A DNA stretch of 38,256 nucleotides, from the NCBI RefSeq assembly GCF_004684805.1, contig NZ_SRID01000021.1, positions 1-38,256 on the forward strand, read 5' to 3'. Numbering within the stretch: the first letter of the stretch is position 1; each line of letters starts with the position of its first letter. The DNA is from Streptomyces palmae (GTDB lineage Bacteria; Actinomycetota; Actinomycetes; Streptomycetales; Streptomycetaceae). The position numbers and the translations under genes were made by a program. The notes under the pieces are model-generated. The model ran no database searches. It worked only from the letters and a program-made list of their open reading frames with translations, and was not told the DNA's origin. Positions 32,065 to 38,256 of the stretch are shown piece by piece.

Positions 32065-32349
32065 CTCGGCGTTCGTCGAGGACGACCCGGTGGGGCCTGG
32101 CCCGGACCCGGTCCCGGCTCCACCGGGTGAAGCGCCGGTGGACCGTGGGCCGGGTCCGGCCCGACGCGGGCGGAAGTCGCCGTCAGGTACAGCCCGAGGT
32201 GGCTACGGAGAAGATCGCTGCCAAGGTCTCGTTGGTCACCTGCCCGCCGTCGGCCCCCGCCCTGCGGAGGCTTCCTCGGTCGACGGGACCACCCGCCGGG
32301 ACGACACCCGCATCCCGTCCGGCACCAGCCGCTCGACCACGTCCGCCAT
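32065..32349 (-). pseudogene. Decayed IS5-family transposase N-terminal fragment
   Basis: From the ATG at 32349: MADVVERLVPDGMRVSSRRV, then a frameshift into GGQVTNETLAAIFSVATSGC (around 32245-32185), then TGA where the family has Trp (CTW), then RRLPPASGRTRPTVHRRF and TRWSRDRVRARPHRVVLDE. The order and spacing match the start of streptomycete IS5-type transposases (…VERLVPDGLW…GDREALAAIVFVATSGC, then RQLPP…PTVYRRFAQWSR…LHRVVLDE; quoted from memory). One frameshift, one internal stop and loss of the DDE part show it is dead. No terminal repeats were identified. Confidence 0.7.
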
Positions 32350-32389
32350 GCAGGGACGACGAGTCCTCACGCCCCCGGCAAGCGCCGTC

Positions 32390-34645
32390 TCAGAAGACGA
32401 GCCTCCAACTGTCGATGTAGCCCGTGTCGATGCGGTACCGGTCCTGGACCTGGAGCCTCCAGGTGCCGTCGGCGACCTGGCTGGAGGCGTCCACCCTGTA
32501 GGTGGCGTGCACATTGGCGGTCGAGGGGGGCAGGTTGTCCTTCAGCGGGTACAGCGTGCCGTCGGGGGCGACCAGGTTGATGGCCAGGTCACCGCGGTAG
32601 GTGTGCTTGATGTCCACGTCCACCCTGAGGTCGCTCGGTGCCTGGCCCGAGATCCCGGTGACGTCGACGTCCGAGAAGACCGCGGGGCCCGCGTCCGGGA
32701 TCGGCACGTCGGTGGTGTTCTCGAAGACGCCCTTGGCGACGTACCAGCTGAAGGTCGCCGTGGTGATGCCGTGCATGGAGCCTCTGACGGTGACGGTGAC
32801 GTCGCTGGTGCCCACCGTGGTGGGGGTGCCGGTGATGAGGCCGGTGGTGCGGTTGATGGTCAGGCCGTCGGGGAGGCCGGTGGCGAAGTAGGTGAGGACG
32901 CCGGGGTTGAAGCCGGTGGCCTGGATCTGGAGGCCGGCGGCGGCGTTGAGCCCGCTGGTCTGGGGGCCGGGGTTGGTCAGCATGATGCCGCCGACGACGC
33001 GCGGGCCGACGTTGATGGCGGCCCAGGCGTTGGCGGTGTTGATGTAGGTGTCGCTGCCCAGCCCGTACAGGTCGGCGGCGGCCTGGAGGGTGGCGGTGCG
33101 GGCACCGGCGTAGTCGGTGGAGGAGGTCATGTAGGTGCTGAGGGCCCTGTACCAGATCTTGGCGGCGGCGTCCCGGCCGATCGCGGTGACCGGCAGGTCG
33201 TCGGAGGTCGGGGAGTCGTAGTCCACGCCGTTGACGGTCTTGGCGCCGCTGCCTTCGGAGGCCAGGTAGAACCAGTGGTTGGCCGGGCCGGAGGAGTAGT
33301 GGACGTCGATGGAGCCGATACCGGAGTACCAGGCGTCCTTGGACTTTCCGTCCTTGGAGGGCTTGTCCATGTAGCGCAGCGGGGTGCCGTTGCCGCGGAT
33401 GTCGATCTTCTCGCCGACGAGGTAGTCACCGGGGTCGGAGGGGTTGCCGGCCCAGAACTCCACGGCGGCGGCCATGATGTCGGAGGTGGCCTCGTTGAGG
33501 CCGCCGGACTCGCCGCTGTAGATCAGGCCCGCGGTGTTGGAGGTGACGCCGTGGGTCATCTCGTGGGCGCCGACGTCGATGGCGGTGAGCGGCTTGGTGT
33601 TGCCGGCGCCGTCGCCGTAGGTCATGCAGAAGCAGGAGTCGGACCAGAACGCGTTGGAGTAGGCGTTGCCGTAGTGGACGCGTGAGTAGGCGCCGACGCC
33701 GTCGTCCTTGATGCCGTTGCGGTCGTGGACGTCCTTGTAGTAGTCCCAGGTGAGCTGGGCGCCGTAGGCGGCGTCCACGGCGGCGGTCTGCGGGTTGCCG
33801 GTGGTGCCGTCGCCCCAGGTGTCGTCCGGGTCGGTGAACAGCGTGCCGGTGCCGGAGCTGCCGTGGTTGAGGCCGTAGGTCTTGTGGCCGCCGCGGGTGC
33901 CGTCGGTCATCGAGTAGCCGCCGTCGGCCGGTGTGGTGCCGATGGTGACCTGGCCGGAGTACTCGCTGTTGCCGACGCCGGTCTCGACGCCCTGGTACTC
34001 GAACAGCTTCTTGCCGGACTTGGCGTCGGTGATGACGTGCAGTTCGGAGGGGGTGCCGTCGGCCTGGGTGCCGCCGACCACCGTCTCCCAGGCCAGGGTC
34101 GGGGTGCCGGACGCGGCCCAGACGACCTTGCGGGCGGTGCCGGCCTTGGCCTTCGCGACGCCCTTTGCCTTGGCGCGGCCCAGCGCGAAGGTCTTCGCGG
34201 AGCCGGCGCTCTTGGCGGCGGTGGTGGAGGCGACGGTGATGGTCGCGTCGGTGGCCTTGGTGACGCCCTTGGCGGCGCCGTTCGCGGCGGTGTGGACGAC
34301 CAGGTCGCCGCCCAGGACCGGCAGTCCGGCGAAGGTCCGCTCGTAGCGGGTGTGCAGGCTGCCGTCCGCGTCCTTCAGGACGGACCTCACGATCAGGGCC
34401 TCCTGCGACCGCAGGTGCAGTGACCTGGCGGTCGCCGCCCGGGACGCGTCGGCCGCGGCCAGCAACTCGCCACGCTGGGAAGGCGACAACTGCACCGGCA
34501 GAGCGCCGGCGCGGGCCTCGGCCTTGGCCGGGGCCTGGCTCACCGTGCCGGCGGTGGCGACGCTGGACGGCAGCGCGGCCGCGATCATCGCGGCGCCGGC
34601 CAACAACGCGCTCGCGGCGACGGTTCTTCGGGGGAATGCGGTCAC
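32390..34645 (-). CDS. Secreted M4-family neutral zinc metalloprotease
   Basis: 751-residue thermolysin-type protease. The signal peptide is VTAFPRRTVAASALLAGAAM..., with AAALPSSVATAG giving a likely cleavage near residue 30. A FTP/PepSY-type propeptide follows (about 50-215, including RYERTFAGLPVLGGDLVVHT). The catalytic domain has zinc ligands His361 and His365 in HEMTH, Glu362 as base, and Glu385 in GGLNEATSD. After it come a putative Ig-like domain (LTYFATGLPDGLTINRTTGLITG) and a C-terminal proprotein-convertase P-domain (FENTTDVPIPDAG ... DGTWRLQVQDRYRIDTGYIDSWRL). The GTG at 34645 has an AAGGAG site 8 bases upstream. It acts outside the cell in protein degradation. Confidence 0.93.
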   Translation of the reverse strand: MTAFPRRTVAASALLAGAAMIAAALPSSVATAGTVSQAPAKAEARAGALPVQLSPSQRGELLAAADASRAATARSLHLRSQEALIVRSVLKDADGSLHTRYERTFAGLPVLGGDLVVHTAANGAAKGVTKATDATITVASTTAAKSAGSAKTFALGRAKAKGVAKAKAGTARKVVWAASGTPTLAWETVVGGTQADGTPSELHVITDAKSGKKLFEYQGVETGVGNSEYSGQVTIGTTPADGGYSMTDGTRGGHKTYGLNHGSSGTGTLFTDPDDTWGDGTTGNPQTAAVDAAYGAQLTWDYYKDVHDRNGIKDDGVGAYSRVHYGNAYSNAFWSDSCFCMTYGDGAGNTKPLTAIDVGAHEMTHGVTSNTAGLIYSGESGGLNEATSDIMAAAVEFWAGNPSDPGDYLVGEKIDIRGNGTPLRYMDKPSKDGKSKDAWYSGIGSIDVHYSSGPANHWFYLASEGSGAKTVNGVDYDSPTSDDLPVTAIGRDAAAKIWYRALSTYMTSSTDYAGARTATLQAAADLYGLGSDTYINTANAWAAINVGPRVVGGIMLTNPGPQTSGLNAAAGLQIQATGFNPGVLTYFATGLPDGLTINRTTGLITGTPTTVGTSDVTVTVRGSMHGITTATFSWYVAKGVFENTTDVPIPDAGPAVFSDVDVTGISGQAPSDLRVDVDIKHTYRGDLAINLVAPDGTLYPLKDNLPPSTANVHATYRVDASSQVADGTWRLQVQDRYRIDTGYIDSWRLVF

Positions 34646-34833
34646 ACGGAACTCCTTCTGCGGCGGCCGGGTGTGGACGGCCGGAGACAGCCGGGCAGAC
34701 GGGGTGTTGCCGCCCGGTAGAGCTGGAGGTGCGAGTGGGTCGGGCGATGTCCGACGTGATCGCCGCATCGTGCGGGTGCGGGTGTGCTTGCAGGGGTGCT
34801 CTGCGGCGACTGGGTGGAAGCGTGGCAGCTTTG

Positions 34834-34849
34834 ACGGGAACCCGTCAGG
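34834..34849. promoter_or_regulatory. Perfect dyad in the protease promoter region
   Basis: Inverted repeat TGACGGG-AA-CCCGTCA, about 190 bases upstream of the protease GTG and just downstream (minus strand) of a TTGACA hexamer. It is a candidate operator for a regulator not present in the window. Confidence 0.5.
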
Positions 34850-35160
34850 TGTCCGGTGTCAACTTGACTGAAATCCGTCGTCGATCGAACTGTGCTGTTC
34901 GTTGACCGCCCTGTGGTGGGCGTCGTCTGAGCCGCCAACTCCGCTGAGCGGTGAGCGGAAGGCTTCTGGACGCGGCCGCCCCCGGCTGGACGAGCCTTGG
35001 GGCGGTCAGGACACTTGAACGTTGGACGCCACCGTGCCGACGTGCGCAAACGGGTACGCCGGCATCAAGGCCGAGATCTGGGACGGGACGGGCAACCGCA
35101 CGGTCCCAGACCGTCACCCGGGGCGTAGGCACTGAAGTGACGCGGCCCGCCCACCGCGGA

Positions 35161-35190
35161 GGCGCCGCACGGGAACTCCCGTGCGGCGCC
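35161..35190 (-). terminator. Terminator of the exporter/MbtH/NRPS unit
   Basis: 13-bp perfect stem GGCGCCGCACGGG / CCCGTGCGGCGCC with AACT loop, 16 bases beyond the exporter stop at 35207. It marks the end of the minus-strand transcript coming from the NRPS. Confidence 0.8.
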
Positions 35191-35206
35191 ATCCTGACGG
35201 GGGGTG

Positions 35207-36859
35207 TCAGCTCGTGCCCGATGCCACACTCTCGCGTGCCTCGGGGCTCTCGTCCGAGGCCGCCTCCGGCTCCGCGTCCTCCCGCTCGCCCTTGGCCAGG
35301 TTGCCCTTGGGCAGCAGGGTGAAGACGACCGCGGCGCTGAGGAAGCTGAGCACCGCGCCGGTGATCATCGCGGTGTGCATGCCGTCGACGAACGCCGTGT
35401 GGGCGGCGCCCACCACCTTGCCCGCCTGCTCGGTTCCGAGCGAGGACGCCACCTGTTCGACCGCCCCGATCGAGTCGGCCGTCTGGTCCACGGTCTTGTC
35501 CGGCAGTCCGCCCAGACTCGAACGCACCTTGTCGGAGTAGACGGAGGCCAGCACGCTGCCCAGGATCGCGATGCCCAGCGCACCGGCGCTCTGCCGCACC
35601 CAGTGGCTCGCGCCACTGGCCACGCCCGCCAGCTGGGCGGGGATCTCGCTCAGGCTCGCGGCGATCGCCTGGCCCACGTTGAGCCCGGCGCCGAACCCGG
35701 TGAAGCTGAGACTCACCGCGACGATCCCGTACGAGGACGACTCGTCCGCGCCGAGCAGGATGAGCATGCCGACGCCCACCAGCATGAGGCCGATCGCGAT
35801 GACGGCGCGGCTGCCGATGCGCGCGGCGAGTGGCGCGGCCACCACGCTGGAGAGCGTGAACAGCACCGCCAGCGGCACCAGGCCGAGCCCCGCGTTGAGC
35901 GGCCGGTAGCCGAGCACCCCCTGGAGGTACTGGGTCAGCACGAACATGATGCCGGAGAAGACGAAGAAGCTCAGCGCCGTCGCCAGGGACCCGACGACGA
36001 ACACCCGCATCCGCATCAGCCGCAGGTCGAGCACGGGTGCCTTCGCCTGGCGCTGGGAGGCCGCGAACGCGGCAAGCAGCGCCACGCCGAGAATCCCGGC
36101 GCCGAGCGTGATCGGGGAGCCCCACCCCTTGTGGGGCCCCTCGATCACGGCGTACAGCAGCGCGCCCGTGCCCAGCGTGGACAGCGCCACGCCCAGCAGA
36201 TCGAGTCCGCCGGCGCCCTGTTCGGGAGCCTCGGCCTTGATGAGCAGCTGCGTGGCGATCAGCGCGAACGCCACCATCGGCAGGTTGATCAGGAAGACCG
36301 AACCCCACCAGAAGTGGTTGAGCAGCCAGCCGCCGAGCACCGGCCCGAGCGGAAGGCCGAGCACCGTCATGGCGCTGAGGATGCCGATCGCCTTGGGCCG
36401 CTCGGACTTGGGAAAGGAGACCGTGACCAGCGCGAGCGAGGCGGGCAGAATGCCCGCGCCGCCGATGCCGAGCAGCGCGCGCCACGCGACGAGCTGCTCG
36501 GTGTTGGACGCCAGGGTGCACAGCAGCGACGCGATGCCGAAGAGCCCGAGGCTGCCCATCAGCAGACGCTTGTGCCCGAACTGATCGCCGAGTCGGCCGC
36601 CGATGAGCATCAGGGCCGCGAAGGTGAGGATGTACGAGTCGTTCACCCAGGCGAGATCACTGCTGCTCGCCGACAGTTCGACGGCCATGGACGGCAGCGC
36701 GACATTGACCACGGTCGCGTCCACCTCGACCACCGTGACCACCAGGCACAGCACGGCGAGGACCAACCACCGTCGCGGCGAGAGATCCTCGGCCGCCCCG
36801 GGCGGTGCGAGGGGTGCCGATTCCTTTGCGGAATCCGCGTTGGTCTGCTGTTCGGACAC
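35207..36859 (-). CDS. EmrB/QacA-type MFS exporter of the NRPS cluster
   Basis: 550-residue, 14-helix major facilitator transporter. Motifs: VTVVEVDATVVNVALPSM in TM1, motif A GGRLGDQFGHKRLLM, motif B RALLGIGGAGILPASLALV, and motif C TVLGLPLGPVLGGWL. The long loop before the last helix (KVRSSLGGLPDKTVDQTADSIGAVEQ) is typical of DHA2 pumps. A charged C-terminal tail follows the final helix. The GTG at 36859 has an AGAGGAG ribosome site. It lies 23 bases after the MbtH gene, so it is probably co-transcribed and exports the nonribosomal peptide, giving self-resistance. Confidence 0.9.
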   Translation of the reverse strand: MSEQQTNADSAKESAPLAPPGAAEDLSPRRWLVLAVLCLVVTVVEVDATVVNVALPSMAVELSASSSDLAWVNDSYILTFAALMLIGGRLGDQFGHKRLLMGSLGLFGIASLLCTLASNTEQLVAWRALLGIGGAGILPASLALVTVSFPKSERPKAIGILSAMTVLGLPLGPVLGGWLLNHFWWGSVFLINLPMVAFALIATQLLIKAEAPEQGAGGLDLLGVALSTLGTGALLYAVIEGPHKGWGSPITLGAGILGVALLAAFAASQRQAKAPVLDLRLMRMRVFVVGSLATALSFFVFSGIMFVLTQYLQGVLGYRPLNAGLGLVPLAVLFTLSSVVAAPLAARIGSRAVIAIGLMLVGVGMLILLGADESSSYGIVAVSLSFTGFGAGLNVGQAIAASLSEIPAQLAGVASGASHWVRQSAGALGIAILGSVLASVYSDKVRSSLGGLPDKTVDQTADSIGAVEQVASSLGTEQAGKVVGAAHTAFVDGMHTAMITGAVLSFLSAAVVFTLLPKGNLAKGEREDAEPEAASDESPEARESVASGTS

Positions 36860-36882
36860 CGGATTGACTCCTCTGGGTGTTG

Positions 36883-37107
36883 TCAGGATGAGGCCGTGCG
36901 GGCCTGTGACGCGACGGCCAGCGACCGCGGGCGCATGTCCGTCCACGACGCGTTGATGTACTCCACGCACGCGGCGCGGCTGTCCCTCTCCTTCGCGACG
37001 CTCCAGCCGCTGGGCACCTCGGCGAACACGGGCCACAGCGAGTACTGGCCTTCGTCGTTCCGGAGCACCAGGTACTCCGCGTTCTCGTCCTCAAAAGGGT
37101 TGGCCAT
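36883..37107 (-). CDS. MbtH-like protein, NRPS adenylation chaperone
   Basis: 74-residue MbtH-family protein, [20 protein letters not shown] then [37 protein letters not shown]. The conserved residues N-x-E-x-Q-Y-S-L-W-P, P-x-G-W and W-T-D-M-R-P-x-S-L are all present except for small deviations. Such proteins bind adenylation domains and are needed for their folding or activity. The ATG at 37107 has GAGGA 9 bases upstream. It sits 77 bases after the NRPS end and 23 bases before the exporter, as in many peptide clusters. Confidence 0.95.
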   Translation of the reverse strand: MANPFEDENAEYLVLRNDEGQYSLWPVFAEVPSGWSVAKERDSRAACVEYINASWTDMRPRSLAVASQARTASS

Positions 37108-37184
37108 GGGTTCTGTTCCTCTCTGGAGACTCATGAGGTCCGGCGAAATCCGGTGACGTCAGCGGATTCGAGGACAGGGGTTTC

Positions 37185-38256
37185 TCAGGCGTTCTTGTCG
37201 AGCTGCGCCGAGATGAGGCGGCCGATTTCCTTGGCGTGATCAGGCTGCATCATGCCGCCGTGGGTGCACGCGATGTCGATCTTCTTCACCGAGCCGCTCA
37301 CATACGGGTCCCAGCTGTCCCTGCTCGGCGAGTTCTCGGTACGGCCCATCGCCGCGGTGAACAGCAGCGCGTCCCCGTCGAACCGGCCGGGTGAGAACCT
37401 GCGCACCAGCTCGATGTTGTTCGTCCAGGTGTCGATCAGATTGTGGATCTGGCCGATTTCGAGGAAGTTCAGCGAGTCGACCTGCTCGTGCATGATCTGG
37501 GCGAACTGGTCGCGACTCAGCGTCGGCAGATCGTCCGGGTCCACCTCGCAGCCGAAGTCCTCCAGCAGCATGGCCAGCGCCATGTGCTCCGGCACCCGGT
37601 CGTCACCGATCTCGTACTCCTTGCCCGGATAGGTGTCGAGAATGGAGAGGAAACCGATCTCCTCACCCTGCCGCTGCAGTTCGACACCCATCGCGAAGGC
37701 CACCAGCCCCCCGAAGGACCAGCCGAGGATGTGGTACGGGCCGGTGGGCTGGACGGTGCGGATCTGCTCGATGTAGTCCCGCGCCATGTCCTCCACACTC
37801 GGCGGACACAGCCCAGGCTCACTGAGGCTGCGGGCCTGGATGGCGTAGAGCGGCCGGTCCTTGCCGATCGAGGTCAGCAGACCTGCGTAGGACCAGCCGA
37901 AGCCCACACCCGGGTGAATGCAGAACAGCGGCGGCCGGTCGCCCGAGGGCCGCAACGGCAGCAGCACGTCGAAGGGGTTGCGGGCCCCACCGGACTCCAT
38001 CAGCTCGGCGAGAGCGGCGACGGAGGGGCTGTCCAACAGGTCGCGCACGGTCAGTTCGGCGTTCAAGGTGGTGCGAATGCGGCTGGTGAGACGTGTCGCC
38101 AGTAGTGAGTGGCCGCCGAGGTCGAAGAAGCTGTCGTGCACTCCGACGCTTGGCAGGTCCAGTACTTCGGCGAAGAGGCCGGCGAGGATTTCCTCGCGGG
38201 GGGTGCGGGGGGTTTGGTGGGTGCTGTTGGTGGTGTAGTCGGGTGCGGGTAGGGCC
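37185..38256 (-). CDS. C-terminal part of an NRPS: carrier and thioesterase domains
   Basis: Open to the right edge, so only the last about 356 residues are visible. The visible start [21 protein letters not shown] is the linker that follows an adenylation domain. A peptidyl carrier domain follows, [20 protein letters not shown] then GHSLLATRL with the phosphopantetheine Ser. A type I thioesterase comes next: [18 protein letters not shown], nucleophile motif [10 protein letters not shown], and a late His in [17 protein letters not shown]. The thioesterase releases or cyclises the peptide, so this is the final module of the assembly line. The rest of the cluster lies to the right of the window. 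Confidence 0.93.
   Translation of the reverse strand, partial: ALPAPDYTTNSTHQTPRTPREEILAGLFAEVLDLPSVGVHDSFFDLGGHSLLATRLTSRIRTTLNAELTVRDLLDSPSVAALAELMESGGARNPFDVLLPLRPSGDRPPLFCIHPGVGFGWSYAGLLTSIGKDRPLYAIQARSLSEPGLCPPSVEDMARDYIEQIRTVQPTGPYHILGWSFGGLVAFAMGVELQRQGEEIGFLSILDTYPGKEYEIGDDRVPEHMALAMLLEDFGCEVDPDDLPTLSRDQFAQIMHEQVDSLNFLEIGQIHNLIDTWTNNIELVRRFSPGRFDGDALLFTAAMGRTENSPSRDSWDPYVSGSVKKIDIACTHGGMMQPDHAKEIGRLISAQLDKNA

Larger units (their letters stand above)
34646..35206. other. 561-bp region without a gene, upstream of the protease
   Basis: No coding sequence with family-like content was found on either strand. It holds the protease promoter (minus strand): a TTGACA hexamer lies at about 34857-34862, read on the minus strand, but I found no clear -10 partner. 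It also holds the perfect dyad at 34834-34849 and the hairpin at 35161-35190. The stretch 34900-35150 is unremarkable; a weak 7-bp inverted repeat (CTGGGAC/GTCCCAG) sits near 35078-35109. Confidence 0.6.

Noticed and set aside
38142..38256. G-rich stretch at the right edge as a regulatory repeat
   Set aside because: It translates cleanly as the A-to-carrier linker of the NRPS on the minus strand.

Overview
The window is high-GC actinobacterial DNA, almost certainly Streptomyces. Third codon positions are strongly G/C, GTG and TTG starts and ATGA/GTGA stop-start overlaps are common, and the gene content is accessory: lanthipeptide genes, an NRPS end, efflux pumps with TetR regulators, a secreted M4 protease and IS debris. 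No rRNA, tRNA or CRISPR array was seen.

Layout. 1-7.6 kb is ordinary accessory content: a truncated membrane protein, a small Cys-rich protein, an AraC regulator with a VOC protein, a zinc alcohol dehydrogenase, a CsbD-like protein, and a 14-TM drug exporter divergent from its probable TetR repressor, with four copies of GAAC-N3-GTTC-type half-site pairs between them. 7.7-12.3 kb is a compact class I lanthipeptide locus on the minus strand (lanA-lanB-lanC). It encodes a 52-residue precursor ending in TSPCSLCCW and has no dedicated protease or ABC transporter. 12.3-13.2 kb is a gene-free divergent regulatory region with several palindromes. 13.2-22.7 kb is a co-directional, largely overlapping ten-gene operon: FAD oxidase, stand-alone adenylation enzyme, carrier protein, ectoine-synthase-like cyclase, acyl-CoA-dehydrogenase-like enzyme, transglutaminase-like protein, TrpB2-like PLP enzyme, EamA exporter, ATP-grasp ligase and an unknown protein. 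It looks like a compact pathway for a small amino-acid-derived metabolite that I cannot match to a known product. It ends in two strong hairpins.

22.9-25.4 kb holds the most unusual system: a macrodomain protein followed by a fusion of a family-1 uracil-DNA-glycosylase-like domain (catalytic Asp replaced by Asn) to an R-S-ExE ADP-ribosyltransferase domain. This suggests a DNA-directed ADP-ribosylation and de-ADP-ribosylation pair, perhaps toxin-antitoxin or phage defence. It is closed by a 22-bp perfect hairpin.

25.5-32.4 kb carries an unknown protein, a TetR/amidase divergent pair with its operator, a long SMI1/KNR4-type protein, a membrane metallophosphoesterase, and two decayed fragments (a TrmB/LuxR-type regulator and an IS5-family transposase). 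32.4-34.6 kb encodes a secreted M4 metalloprotease with a P-domain. From 35.2 kb to the right edge is the end of an NRPS cluster on the minus strand: the last carrier and thioesterase domains, an MbtH-like protein and an EmrB/QacA exporter.

All functional calls come from reading motifs in the translated sequence. No database search was run.
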